Below the pieces are notes generated by a model. That model saw only the letters and a program-made list of their open reading frames with translations, searched no databases and was not told the origin of the DNA. Below are positions 22,851 through 35,709 of a stretch of 64,000 bases of DNA, piece by piece. This DNA is from Triglochin maritima (taxonomy: Eukaryota; Streptophyta; Magnoliopsida; Alismatales; Juncaginaceae): contig OY821782.1 of NCBI GenBank assembly GCA_963682175.1, positions 25,379,741 through 25,443,740 on the forward strand. The letters run 5' to 3'. Position 1 is the stretch's first letter; each line of letters begins with the position of its first letter. Both the position numbers and the translations under genes were made by a program.

Positions 22851-25653
22851 TGTAACGCCCTCGATCCCGTGGTACGTACACTGGGAAAGAATACTAGTGT
22901 CACGATCAGAGACCTCCACGACGACCAAAGGAGTTACAAAAGACGAACCAAATGAGACGACTCGACAAGAAATAAATGACATATGGAGATAGATAACTTA
23001 CAGGAATAATAATGCACTAAAATGTCCATATATGAAAATTTCAACAACAATATCCGAGTCTCAAAGGAATTACAATAACTGTAAGTGGAAGTAAGATAGA
23101 ATCAAGACTCTGGTCGACGTATCCCTCGTGTATAGAATCTTCGACACTCGTCCAGTCTGCCCTGTGGGAACCTAAGTACCTGCAAGCACCGCATTAACAA
23201 ATGCGTGAGTTTTTAATTAAGAAAACTCAGTATGCTCCTGGCCAAAATCACATTTTACAGAATTATGCATGGAGTCTAATTAAGACAAAAGCATCCAAAA
23301 CAGAACAGAAAACACCAAGTGCAACAAAAGGCTACGACTCCATAAGCCGCGCCGGTCGGGCACACCCGAACCCATTCCTCGAGGAGAACCAGAACACCAG
23401 CCTCGCTGGTCAAAGGCGATCACTCGACAGAGACCCACCGCTCGGCACAAAGCGGTGCGCCGGATAAGAGTCGCAGTTCATGGCAAGTGACCTACATGGT
23501 GTCATCGGGAACCTGGGAACACCTACCGTTAAACCGAATGGCAGCGCGCTTGCCCAGGACTTATCTTATGCCTGGTCTCCCAACGTGAATGTCTTATGCG
23601 AATGTCCTCTCAAGCTAGGGGACCGACTCGTGGCCCGTCGGCCCAAAAACAGAATGTGCCCAGAATTATTAATCAGATTAAATGCAATGCAAGCTACTTA
23701 AGCATCTAAAGTCTAATGCAGCTACAAGCTACGGAACGGGCTCAAGGAAGAGTATCCGGATACCCTCCTAACATCGCCGAATGAAACAAAATCAGAACAT
23801 TCCAAACAGGAACCAAACAAAAATCAGCAAGCAATCTTACACGGATTAGCAATTGAAAGTAAACAACACATCGAGTCATCTACTGGTCATGATAAGGATG
23901 TCATAAGGTCTGATATCCTAAGGGTCAACCACAATCACAACACAACACCTCATATCAGTGATATATTGGTATTAAAAGAATAACAAAACAAGTATAACAG
24001 CAGAATACATGATGATCAACCACTACAGGTAATCGATAGCATACACCATAAATTTGAGAACACGCATGCATTAGAAACTTGTGGTCCCGAACATGGTCAG
24101 AGATTACATGGATAGGAATTAATTCATAAATGTATCAGTAGTCCTATGTAGAAAACATGCCTCTGAAATCAGGAGTCTAAGTACCTTCATAGTCGATACA
24201 GATATATTTATATACATGCTTGTAGATTTGGACAATACTAGATGTCACAGGATGAATAACATAGATCATAGATGAATCCTAATTTAGTCTCATGTGAGAG
24301 CATAACAAGATATATCAGTTAAGTCATACAAAAATCCGATCATACACCTGAGCTAAACCTGGTTCGAATAAAATCAGATTGGATTAACTCATCGCAATAT
24401 TCAAGTCGAGACAGGCAACTATACCTATTGCATTAACATCTAGATGAAAATATACGATTTATTCACAGATGGAATGTCATGAATATATCATAAGGGATTG
24501 ACAAATCAGAGCATATACGTCCGTTAATCATTACTGGACTAAAATCAGAACGATTCATGCAATATTATTTAGACATATTAGCTAGATCATGCATGGACAT
24601 AAGAGCAGAAATCAGCAACGAGTCCTACAAATGATGCCTGACCATACTCATGAAATAAGACATAAATATGTGATCTAATATCAAAAAACATATCATGCAT
24701 ACATATCTGGACATGATCACAATATCACCTACAAGTATAACATCCGAAAGCTCACAAGAACAACATCACAAGGTGATTAACAAGTAGCGCAACATGCATG
24801 CAAAACCCCTCCCCTGCTAGCTCTCCACGGCCCAGCCTCATCACCTCTGGTTTTACCAACAAACCACCAAGAAAATAATGAGTCAAGAATCGTGGTAGAA
24901 AGGGAGGTGCTCAGCCAACCTATGAAAATTTGGAGAGTGCACCACAGTCCACCCTATCGGGTAGATCTCCACTTGTGCAACTCCGACCTCCAACCGACCA
25001 CCCTATTAGTGATGGACTAATCTCTATCCAAAACTCCATACTTCCTATTACACTAAGGGTCCAGGGGCATACCTGATCAGCAAGGAAGATTGCCCGAGCT
25101 TTTCCGGAGATTCTGCCCACCAACTCCTCTTCTAGCCGCACAAGGCTGCACTAGACGTAGCTCCCAACTCGCCGGAGATCAGCCCACCAATCAGCTGGAG
25201 CGGAAGGAATGAGTGCTCTAGAGTGATGTGTGAGTGGAAGGAAAAAGGGAGGAAGAGGACGGATGGGAGGGCCTTATAGGTTGCATCCAACTCTCCAACT
25301 TCCTAGCTATCAAGCCACTTCAAGACTTGCCAAAAATGGCACCAGCAAGGACACCCAAAAGCCTCCCTTGAAAGATGTGTGTAACTCCCAAGCTCCCTTC
25401 CAATTCCACGCCACCTCCAACCTGGCTTAGCCCAAAGTCGTCTCTACACTCACCCGAGCCCAAATTGAGTTGATCGAGTCAACCCACCGCACGCTAGCCC
25501 GATGTGTCTCACCCGATCGACCAACGAGAAATCCGATCAAATCAGCTCAAACTAACATGCCATAACACAATTTAATATTCTAAGAACTAAATTATGTGTA
25601 ACATAGGAGAGTGGATATTATATTAATATTATAACGGAAAAGCATGTCTTACA
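22851..25653 (-). repeat. Complete 3' LTR of the chromovirus
   Basis: 2803 bases, ends TGTAACGCCC and ATGTCTTACA (inverted TGTAA/TTACA). A G-rich polypurine tract lies directly to its right on the minus strand, fixing it as the 3' LTR. Confidence 0.85.
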
Positions 25654-25672
25654 ACCTACCCCCTCAAAAAAA
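25654..25672 (-). other. Polypurine tract, copy 1
   Basis: Minus strand reads TTTTTTTTGAGGGGGTAGGT immediately before the LTR start TGTAAGAC: the plus-strand primer of reverse transcription. The same tract is at 29139-29157. Confidence 0.8.
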
Positions 25673-25696
25673 ATTCGTCCTCGAAATTTGCTATCC

Positions 25697-26368
25697 CTAA
25701 CTCTCGACAAAAAGCTTGGGGTACAAACTTCTTACATCATCCTCACGCTCCCAAGTGGCCTCACTCACACTAGGGTGCTGCCACCAAACCTTCACCATCG
25801 GGATGGTTCGATGCCACAATTGCCGCTTCGCGTGCTCTTGAATCTCCACTGGTCGCTCCTCCAAGATCATGTCGCTCTGAATCTCTGGCAGCTCATGCGA
25901 TATCACGTGCGACGGATCACCAACATACCTCCTTAGCATCGAGATGTGGAACACATTGTACAAGCTAGTGAACTGTGGGGGTAATGCCACCCGATACGCT
26001 ACTGTACCAACACGCTCCAGGATCTCGAACGGGCCAACATAACTCGGACTCAGCTTTCCCTTCCGTCCGAACCTCATCACACCCTTTGCAGGGGAGACCT
26101 TCAAAAAGACATGATCACCAGCCTCAACCGGCAGCTCTCGACGATTCCTATCAGCATAGCTCTTCTTCCGGTCTTCTGCTGCAACCAATCTACGCCAAAT
26201 CAAGTCCACACAATCAGAGTATAACTGCACGATCTCTGGTCCCAACAACTGTCTCTCCCCCACCTCGTTCCAACAGAGAGGTGAACGACAGGGTCGACCG
26301 TACAGAGCCTCGTACGGTGCCATGCCGATGCTCGCGTGATAAGTATTGTTGTAAGCGAACTCCACCAA
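25697..26368 (-). pseudogene. Integrase C-terminus and chromodomain, copy 1
   Basis: Integrase C-terminal third: end of the catalytic core ([20 protein letters not shown]), the GPY/F-type module (YVGPFEILERVGTVAYRVAL) and a terminal chromodomain-like segment (WHRTIPMVKVWWQHPSVSEA then TWEREDD). Chromodomains are thought to direct integration to heterochromatin. 223 codons are open to the natural C-terminus, but a one-base frameshift near 26370-26385 separates it from the upstream integrase (26379-27803). Copy 2 has the same frameshift, so it predates the tandem duplication. Confidence 0.85.
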
Positions 26369-26378
26369 TGACAGATGA

Positions 26379-27803
26379 TCATCCTAAACTCCCAGCCAGG
26401 TCCAATGCGCAAGCCCTAAACATGTCCTCCAGAGTCTGAATCGTCCTCTTCGACTGCCCATCAGTCTGAGGATGGAATGCCGTGCTAAACTTCAGTTTTG
26501 TCCCCAACGCCTTATGCAAGCTCTCCCAAAATCTTGAAGTGAAACGAGGATCCCGATACGAAATGATAAATGTCGGGACTCCATGCAACCTGACTATCTC
26601 CAAGATGTAAAGCTTAGTAAGCACCTCCAAGGATGCAGTCACCCACGTTGCAAGAACATGAGCAGTCTTCGTAAGGCGGTCCACGATCACCCAAATAGCA
26701 TAATGTGAACGACTAGTTCTCGACAATCTGGTGACGATGTCCGTAGTCACATGCTCCCATTTCCACTCTGGAAGCTCAATCCTCTGCATCACACCTGCCA
26801 GATGTTCGTGCTCAATCTTAACCTGTTGACAGACCAAACACTTCGACACAAACTCTGCGACATCTCGCTTCATTCCCTTCCACCAGAAACTCCTATACAG
26901 GTCCTTATACATCTTAGTAATACTGGGATGTACGGTGTACTTTGAGCCATGAGCTTCATCCAAAATTTCCTGCCTCAACTCGTCCACATTCGCAACCCAC
27001 ATACGATCCCGAAAACGTAGACCTCCATCCACTGCGACCCTCAACTCAGACCCCCCAACCTTGGCCGCTTGAAGTAAGGGACTCAACTCCGGATCCTCAC
27101 TCTGCTTCAGCACTATCCTCTGGACGATACTTGGCTCGACTCGCAGACTCGCCAACTCTACACGGCCAGTCTTCTCCATGAACGGGTGCCAATCCGCCAG
27201 ATCCTCCAGGAGTCTCCACTCCTGGACCCTTAAGTGAGCAACTGATCCTTCCCACTTCCTGCTCAGCGCATCCGCAACAGAATTAGCCTTTCCCGGATGG
27301 TAGGAGATAGTGAAGTCGTAGTCCTTGATGAACTCCAACCACTGTCGTTGCCTCATGTTTAGCTCCTTTTGCGAGAACAGGTACTTCAGACTCTGATGAT
27401 CGGTGAACACTTCGAACTGCTCCCCATACAGATAGTGCCTCCAAATCTTCAAGGCAAAAACAATGGTTGCAAGCTCCAAGTCGTTCGTGGGATAATTCTT
27501 CTCATGCACCTTCAGCTGCCTCGATGCATAGGCAACGACCCTCTCATTCTGCATGAGCACACACCCTAAGCCGGAACCAGAGGCATCATTGTAGATCACG
27601 AAACCACCCGATCCACTCGGGAGTGTCAACACCGGTGCCGTAGTCAATCTCCTCTTCACCTCCTGAAACGCTTGTTCGTATTTCCACGACCAATCAAACT
27701 TCACCCCCTTCCTGGTCAACGCCGCCAATGGTGCCGTGATTTTTGAGAAATCTTGGATGAATCCTAATTTAGTCTCATGTGAGAGCATAACAAGATATAT
27801 CAT
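26379..27803 (-). pseudogene. RNase H and integrase fragment, copy 1
   Basis: Open for 474 codons, but the first ~13 residues are read from LTR sequence, a chimeric start. Then: end of RT ([20 protein letters not shown]), RNase H ([31 protein letters not shown]), integrase zinc finger ([11 protein letters not shown] through KCLVCQQVK) and catalytic core. Two of the three integrase acidic residues are changed: Tyr at the second Asp (codon 26556-26558) and Lys at the Glu (codon 26448-26450); the first Asp (in TTDIV) remains. It ends at the frameshift before the DDHL-type motif. A long open frame, but catalytically dead by sequence. Confidence 0.85.
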
Positions 27804-29138
27804 TTAAGTCATACAAAAATCCGATCATACACCTGAACTAAACCTGGTTCGAATAAAATCAGATTGGATTAACTCATCGCAATATTCAAGTCGAGACAGA
27901 CAACTATACCTATTGCATTAACATCTACATGAAAATATACGATTTATTCACAGATGGAATGTCATGAATATATCATAAGGGATTGACAAATCAGAGCATA
28001 TACGTTTGTTAATCATTACTGGACTATAATCAGAATGATTCATGCAATATTATTTAGACATATTAGCTAGATCATGCATGGACATAAGAGCAGAAATCAG
28101 CAACGAGTCCTACGAATGATGTCTGACCATACTCATGAAATAACACCTAAATATGTGATCTAATATCAGAAAACATATCATGCATACATATCTGGACATG
28201 ATCACAATATCACTTACAAGTATAACATCTGAAAGCTCACAAGAACAACATCACAAGGTGATTAACAAGTAGCGCAACATGCATGCAAAACCCCTCCCCT
28301 GCTAGCTCTCCACGGCCCAGCCTCATCACCTCTGGTTTTTCCAACAAACCACCAAGAAAATAATGAGTCAAGAATCGTGGTAGAGAGGGAGGTGCTCAGC
28401 CAACCTATGAAAATTTGGAGAGTGCACCACAGTCCACCCTATCGGGTAGATCTCCACTTGTGCAACTCCGACCTCCAACCGACCACGCTATTAGTGCTGG
28501 ACTAATCTCTATCCAAAACTCCATACTTCCTATTACACTAAGGGTCCAGGGGCATACCTGATCAGCAAGGAAGATTGCCCGAGCTTTTCCGGAGATTCTG
28601 CCCACCAACTCCTCTTCTAGCCGCACAAGGCTGCACTAGACATACCTCCCAACTCGCCGGAGATCAGCCCACCAATCAGCTGGAGCGGAAGGAATGAGTG
28701 CTCTAGAGTGATGTGTGAGTGGAAGGAAAAAGGGAGGAAGAGGACGGATGGGAGGGCCTTATAGGTTGCATCCAACTCTCCAACTTCCTAGCTATCAAGC
28801 CACTTCAAGACTTGCCAAAAATAGCACCAGCAAGGACACCCAAAAGCCTCCCTTGAAAGATGTGTGTAACTCCCAAGCTCCCTTCCAATTCCACGCCACC
28901 TCCAACCTGGCTCAGCCCAAAGTTGTCTCTACACTCACCCGGGCCCAAATTGAGTCGATCGAGTCAACCCACTGCACGCTAGCCCGATGTGTCTCACCCG
29001 ATCGACCAATGAGAAATCCGATCAAATCAGCTCAAACTAACATGCCATAACACAATTTAATATTCTAAGAACTAAATTATGTGTAACATAGGAGAGTGGA
29101 TATTATATTAATATTATAACGGAAAAGCATGTCTTACA
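27756..29138 (-). repeat. Partial LTR between pol copies
   Basis: Matches 24271-25653 and lacks the first 1420 bases of the LTR as read on the plus strand. The junction with pol lies at a short shared GATGAATCC-type sequence. Confidence 0.85.
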
Positions 29139-29181
29139 ACCTACCCCCTCAAAAAAAATTCGTCCTCGAAATTTGCTATCC

Positions 29182-29844
29182 CTAACTCTCGACAAAAAGC
29201 TTGGGGTACAAACTTCTTACATCATCCTCATGCTCCCAAGTGGCCACACTAACACTATGGTGCTGCCACCAAACCTTCACCATCGTGATGGTTCGATGCC
29301 ACAATTGACGCTTCGCGCGCTCTTGAATCTCCACTGGTCGCTCCTCCAAGATCGTGTCGCTCTGAATCTCTGGCAGCTTATGCGATATCACGTGCGACGG
29401 ATCACCAACATACCGCCTTAGCATCGAGATGTGGAACACATTGTACAAGCTAGCAAACTTTGGGGGTAATGCCACCCGATACGCTACTGTACCAACACGC
29501 TCCAAGATCTTGAACGGGCCAACATACCTCAGACTCAGCTTTCCCTTCCGTCCGAACCTCATCACACCCTTTGCAGGGGAGACCTTCAAAAAGACATGAT
29601 CACCAGCCTCAACCTGCAACTCTCGACGATTCTTATCAGCATAGCTCTTCTTCCGGTCTTCTGCTGCAACCAATCTACGCCAAATCAAGTCCACACGATC
29701 AGAGTATAACTGCTGGTCCCAACAACTGTCTCTCCCCCACCTCGTTCCAACAGAGAGGTGAACGACAGGGTCGACCGTACAGAGCCTCGTACGGTGCCAT
29801 GCCGTGCTCGCGTGACAACTATTGTTGTAGGTGAACTCCACCAA
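29182..29844 (-). pseudogene. Integrase C-terminus and chromodomain, copy 2
   Basis: Paralogue of 25697-26368. An indel after CHAS shifts the frame and a downstream 8-base deletion around 29711 restores it, leaving a ~30-residue scrambled stretch before WRRLVAAEDRKKSYADKNRR. GPY/F and chromodomain segments persist (WWQHHSVSVATWEHEDD). Confidence 0.82.
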
Positions 29845-29854
29845 TTACAGATGA

Positions 29855-31230
29855 TCATCCTAAACTCCCAGCCAGGTCCAATGCGCAAGCCCTAAGCATG
29901 TCCTCCAGAGTCTGAATCGTCCTCTCCGACTGCCCATCAGTCTGAGGATGGAATGCCGTGCTAAACTTCAGTTTTGTCCCCAACGCCTTATGCAAGCTCT
30001 CCCAAAATCTTGAAGTGAAACGAGGATCCCGATCTGAAATGATAGATGCCGGGACTCCATGCAACCTGACTATCTCCAAGATGTAAAGCTTAGTAAGCAC
30101 CTCCATGGATGCAGTCACCCACGTTGCAAGAACATGAGCAGTCTTCGTAAGGTGGTCCACGATCACCCAAATAGCATAATGTGAACGACTAGTTCTCGAC
30201 AATCTGGTGACGATGTCCGTAGTCACATGCTCCCATTTCCACTCTGGAAGCTCAATCCTCTGCATCACACCTGCCAGATGTTGGTGCTCAATCTTAACCT
30301 GCTGACAGACCAAACACTTCAACACAAACTCTGCGACATCTCGCTTCATTCCCTTCCACCAGAAACTCCTCTACAGGTCCTTATACATCTTAGTACTACC
30401 GGGATGTACGGTTACTTTGAGCCATGAGCTTCATCCAAAATTTCCTGCCTCAACTCGTCCACATTCGCAACCCACATACGATCCCGAAAACATAGACCTC
30501 CATCCACTGCGACCCTCAACTCAGACCCCTCAACCTTGGCCGCTTGAAGTAAGGGACTCAACTCCGGATCCTCACTCTGCTTCAGCACTATTCTCTGGAG
30601 GATAGTTGGCTCGACTCGCAGACTCGCCAACTCCACACGGCCAGTCTTCTCCATGAACGGGTGCCAATCCGCCAGATCCTCCAGGAGTCTCCACTCCTGG
30701 ACCCTTAAGTGAGCAACAAATCCTTCCCACTTCCTGCTCAGCGCATCCGCAGCAGAATTAGCCTTTCCCGGATGGTAGGAGGTAGTGAAGTCGTAGTCCT
30801 TGATGAAATCCAACCACTGTCATTGCCTCATGTTCAGCTCCTTTTGCGAGAACAGGTACTTCAGACTCTGAAGATCGGTGAACACTTCGAACTACTCCCC
30901 ATACAAATAGTGCCTCCAAATCTTAAAGGCAAAAACAACGGCTGCAAGCTCCAAGTCGTGCATTGGATAATTCTTCTCATGCACCTTCAGCTGCCTCGAT
31001 GCATAGGCAACGACCCTCTCATTCTGCATGAGCACACACCCTAAGCCGGAACCAGAGGCATCACTGTAGATCACGAAACCACCCGATCCACTCGGGAGTG
31101 TCAACACCGGTGCCATAGTCAATCTCCTCTTCACCTCCTGAAAAGCTTGTTCGCATTTCCACGACCAATCAAACTTCACCCCCTTCCTGGTCAACGTCGC
31201 CAATGGTGCCGTGATTTTTGAAAAATCTTG
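29855..31230 (-). pseudogene. RNase H and integrase fragment, copy 2
   Basis: Paralogue of 26379-27765 with different damage: stop at 30892-30894 after HYLYGE, stop at 30820-30822, a one-base deletion near 30412 after HGSK, and a stop near 30372. The final open part (30349-29855) keeps both acidic residues lost in copy 1: Asp at 30032-30034 and Glu at 29924-29926. It ends at the frameshift shared with copy 1. Confidence 0.83.
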
Positions 31231-32609
31231 GATGAATCCGAATTTAGTCTCATGTTAGAGCATAACAAGATATATCAGTTAAGTCATACAAAAATCCGAT
31301 CATACACCTGAGCTAAACCTGGTTCGAATAAAATCAGATTGGATTAACTCATCGCAATATTCAAGTCGAGACAGGCAACTATACCTATTGCATTAACATC
31401 TAGATGAAAATATACGATTTATTCACAGATGGAATGTCATGAATATATCATAAGGGATTGACAAATCAGAGCATATACGTCTGTTAATCATTACTGGACT
31501 AAAATCATAACGATTCATGCAATATTATTTAGACATATTAGCTAGATCATGCATGGACATAAGAGCAGAAATCAGCAACGAGTCCTACAAATGATGTCTG
31601 ACCATACTCATGAAATAACACATAAATATGTGAATATCAGAAAACATATCATGCATACATATCTGGACATGATCACAATATCACGCACAAGTATAACTTC
31701 CGAAAGCTCACAAGAACAACATCACAAGGTGATTAACAAGTAGCGCAACATGCATGCAAAACCCCTCCCCTGCTAGCTCTCCACGGCCCAACCTCATCAC
31801 CTCTGGTTTTTCCAACAAACCACCAAGAAAATACTGAGTCAAGAATCGTGGTAGAGAGGGAGGTGCTCAGCCAACCTATGAAAATTTGGAGACTGCACCA
31901 CAGTCCACCCTATCGGGTAGATCTCCACTTGTGCAACTCCGACCTCCAACCGACCACCCTATTAGTGCTGGACTAATCTCCATCCAAAACTCCATACTTC
32001 CTATTAGACTAAGGGTCTAGGGGCATACCTGATCAGCAAGGAAGATTGCCCGAGCTTTTCCGGAGATTCTGCCAACCAACTCCTCTTCTAGCCGCACAAG
32101 GCTGCACTAGACGTAGCTCCCAACTCGTCGGAGATCAGCCCACCAATCAGCTGGAGCGGAAGGAATGAGTGCTCCAGAGTGATGTGTGAGTGGAAGGAAA
32201 AAGGGAGGAAGAGGACGGATGGGAGGGCCTTATAGGCTGCATCCAACTCTCCAACTTCCTAGCTATCAAGCCACTTCAAGACTTGCCAAAAATGGCACCA
32301 GCAAGGACACCCAAAAGCCTCCCTTGAAAGATGTGTGTAACTCCCAAGCTCCCTTCCAATTCCAAGCCACCTCCAACCTGGATCAGCCCAAAGTTGTCTC
32401 TACACTCACCCGGACCCAAATTGAGTCGATCGGGTCAACCCACCGCGCACTAGCCTGATGTGTCGCACCCGATCGACCAATTAGAAATCCGATCAAATCA
32501 GCTCAAACTAACATGCCATAACACAATTTAATATTATAAGAACTAAATCATGTGTAACATAGGAGAGTGGATATTATATTAATATTGTAACAAAAAAGCG
32601 GGTCTTACA
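31231..32609 (-). repeat. Right partial LTR of the chromovirus
   Basis: Third copy of the 24271-25653 segment, ending GGTCTTACA. It lacks the LTR part that should adjoin a primer site. Outer flank ACACAAC. Confidence 0.83.
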
Positions 32610-33076
32610 ACACAACCCCTTTCACACTGAAACTACCTCCTACACCCTTGTTTATCTCTAAAACAAAGTGCTAGATGATGTCTAGTTGTAGCTTAAGGGT
32701 CAAAGTCGTGCAACAACTTTGAAATACTATTTCCCACCTCTTCAATAGCAATAAAAATCCTTCTTCCATACCATCCCATTGTTAGTTAACGCCCCCCCCC
32801 CCCCCCCAAGTCCTTAGAAGTGCTACTGCTACGTATTACAATGATGTGGAATTATTTTTCGGTAAGATATGATGCTCGTAAGTCGGTGGAGGTTGAGGAC
32901 AAGAAATTGATTCAATAAGAAAAAGAAAGGCTGATACTTCTATTCGCTAATCTTAAAAATAGAATACAACACACACCACACACGATATACAACGCCTCTC
33001 TCTCTCATCTTTCTTTCACTTATAGCATACACGACTTGTGTGCTATTTATAGCATTAAGAGGACCTTTAGACTCCA
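32610..33076. other. Right flank of the chromovirus insertion
   Basis: 32610-32790 continues the match to 52920-53095 (shared AAAGTGCTAGATGA, AAAAATCCTTCTTCC). At 32792-32807 is a run of 16 C. 32810-33076 is unrecognised, CA- and CT-rich, with a CTATTTATAG near 33047. Confidence 0.55.
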
Positions 33077-34144
33077 TGTAATGCCCCTAATCTCGGGGGT
33101 ACTCATGTTGGGAAGTCCAAGTGATGTCATGATCAGAGTCTCTGCAACAACCAAGAGAATTACAATAAAACAATACATACACGAATAAAAGCATGGATGG
33201 ATATACGACACTATACATAAAGTCAAAAAAGGAAACTATCCATATATGGAAATAACTCGGAATTCAATACATAGAAGGTCTAACTTAGAGAAATACAACA
33301 ACAAAATAGGAGTAAGCAAAAGATAAATTGAAGGAAACATGTCGACGACCATCGTGTAAAGAATCCTTCGAAACTTCTCTAGTCCAACCCTTGTCAGAAA
33401 CTTAAGTACCTGAGGCAAAACAACAACAAAATATGCATGAGTTTTCAATAAAAAACGCTGATATTCCCCTGGTCCAAAAAAGGAGAAAGAGACACACATG
33501 AAACCCTACATGCCACACATGCAATCAAAAAGAGTCGATGACTCTACATAGCCGTGTCTCCCGAACCTCGCGCGACGTGGTTCCTCTACATAGGAAGCTG
33601 ACTACAAGCCATGCCGGTCTAATCCACATACGAGTCACCCAAAAGTGTGACCCACCGCTTGGCACAAAGCAGTCTTCCAGATTGACACCCCAACTCGCAG
33701 CGGAGACCTACATGATACCATCACAACTTAGGTATACCCGTTATCTAGAAAATGACAATGCGCACGTCTAAGTGTTATCTCACAACTGGTTTCTCTGCCA
33801 AGTGGTCTTTCAAGGAGGCCCATGGAGCCCACAACAATAGGGCCTAAATTAATTAAATTTCAGAAATGCACATGCGAGATATCTAATGCACACATACATA
33901 TACAAACATTCATAATAGAACTAATGCGATGACCATGCTATAAGCGTCCACCACAAACCCATACCCATCATAACATCCACAATAAAGTAACATGAATGCA
34001 CATCTACATGGAAATAAGATCATGATCATAACATTCACATATATGACAATTATACAAGGCATCATGGTTATAAACCGACTAGCTACAATCATGCAAATTT
34101 TGTCACCAGATATCAAAATACATGGCAAAAATATACCTGCATGC

Positions 34145-35709
34145 TGATTGACATCATATCGTGCATATATTTGTGTCTTGTATCCATTATCTTGAACCTA
34201 AACAATGCTACGTAACGAGTTTTATGTTTGAGTTTTAGGAATAAACAAGATTGAGGATAAGAGGCATAAAGAACCTATAAGCAAGGAAAAGGTCTGAGTT
34301 GCAAGACTTGGGGACTGAGATGCAAGAGGGAAGGACCCGAATGTAGGCCCAAAGGACCAAGGAGCAAATCAAGAAACTCCACACCATCAAGAGGAGTATT
34401 TTGGCAGTTTGATTCTGTCCTGAGCTCCAACAACCTACACGGATGCATCAAACATGAAGAAATGAAGCCAGACAACCACACACTAATTCAGGCCGGATCC
34501 AGAGAATATAGACCGCCAATTGGAGGTCGAAGACCGCTCATTGGCGGTTAGTTTTGGTCCGGATCCGCAAAGACTTTGGCGGGGCAAGTATTAGGTTGTG
34601 TTTAGTCTATTTTTGGTACACATTTAGTCCCATACCAGGGGATTGTCCCAGATTACCTTTTTCTATGGCTATAAAGAGAACTCTTCCTCCCCATTTGTAA
34701 TTACCCATTGCTTGGTGGCATTGTCTCTACTCTGAGTAAAAGCCTTGAAGCAAAAACTCAATGTGGGGAAGAATGCCACATGTAATGTGAGTCATGTAAA
34801 TTAAATAATTGTTCTTAGTTTCTTTTAATCTTGTCTTTTAATTTTTGCATGCTTCTTTAGTTTTATTTTCCTTTCAATTAACTTCTTTAATATTCCTTTC
34901 TTGCTTAGTTTAATTTCCTTTTAGTAAAATGTTGAATTTTGTTAATGTAAGTTGTAGTGTAATGATTAGAGAGTAGTTCCATCCCTAATTGGGGGGTGGA
35001 GAAATATGTGATATGATTATGTGATGTATTAGGTGTGTGTTATCTTAATCCTTTGAGCCTTATATGATTTCCATGACCATCTAATGAGATTTCACTCTTG
35101 TCTTTGATATGCTAATGCTCTTGAATGAAGCTTAGCATATGCTTAGATTAGTGGACATATTTTATGGGGAATGATGAGGTAAGGATAACGATGGAATTAA
35201 TATTGGAAACATGACTTGTAGTTGCATGTACTCTTGTCGCCTTTACCTTGGTTAATTCCTTGTATGTTTTAATGATAATGTGCTATCTTATTTCATGTGG
35301 AGGCATAGTAGGGTCTAGTCTTTATACATGAGTTCATTTAGCTTCATTCCAATTATTGTCTTGTATGTGTTAATGATATTGTGTTATCTTAATTGATGTG
35401 GAGGCAAAGTTGGATTTAGTTTTATGATTTTCATGCACTACATGTTCTGATGAGCATAATTGAACACACACACATACACATATCTTTGTATTCACATCCT
35501 TACTCTACCCCCTGTGGGGTTTAGTTTTATTGCGTATTTCTCATTCCTTTCATATTGTAGTGTAGTTTAGATCATAACTCATTTCTCTCCTTTCTTTCAC
35601 ACTCACCTTCGAACAAACTAAAGTCGACACACCTACCTGTGGATCGACCCGTATTTGCCACCGCTTCAACACGGCCGTGCACTTGCGGATAATTAAAACG
35701 TTTCAATCA
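34145..35709 (+). mobile_element. Solo LTR of the second Athila-like family
   Basis: About 1.56 kb, from TGATTGACATCA to CGTTTCAATCA, the same ends as the LTR at 6634-8016 in reverse. Flanks are CATGC (34140-34144) and CATGG (35710-35714), a 5-bp target duplication with one mismatch. It carries the GACCGCCAATTGG-type dyad pair at about 34510-34550 and a TATA box at 34669. No internal domain. Confidence 0.82.
34669..34678 (+). promoter_or_regulatory. TATA box in Athila-family solo LTR
   Basis: CTATAAAGAG, collinear with CTATAAATAA at 7481-7490 (minus strand). Confidence 0.45.

Larger units (their letters stand above)
22851..32609 (-). mobile_element. Tekay/Del-like chromovirus concatemer (LTR-pol-LTR-pol-LTR)
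   Basis: Minus-strand Ty3/gypsy chromovirus. A complete left LTR (22851-25653) is followed by a pol piece (25654-27755), a partial LTR (27756-29138), a second pol piece (29139-31230) and a third partial LTR (31231-32609). Units starting at 24271, 27756 and 31231 are near-identical and 3485 and 3475 bases long. Both pol pieces start at the same codon, just before FIQDFSKI, joined to the same LTR position. Gag, protease, most of RT and the primer site are absent. Flanks are ACACAAC on both sides. The chromodomain places it among chromoviruses. Confidence 0.85.

Noticed and set aside
26751..27181. Plus-strand frames opposite the chromovirus pol
   Set aside because: Shadow frames antisense to well-supported RNase H and integrase domains; the same frames recur at 30227-30605 only because the locus is duplicated.
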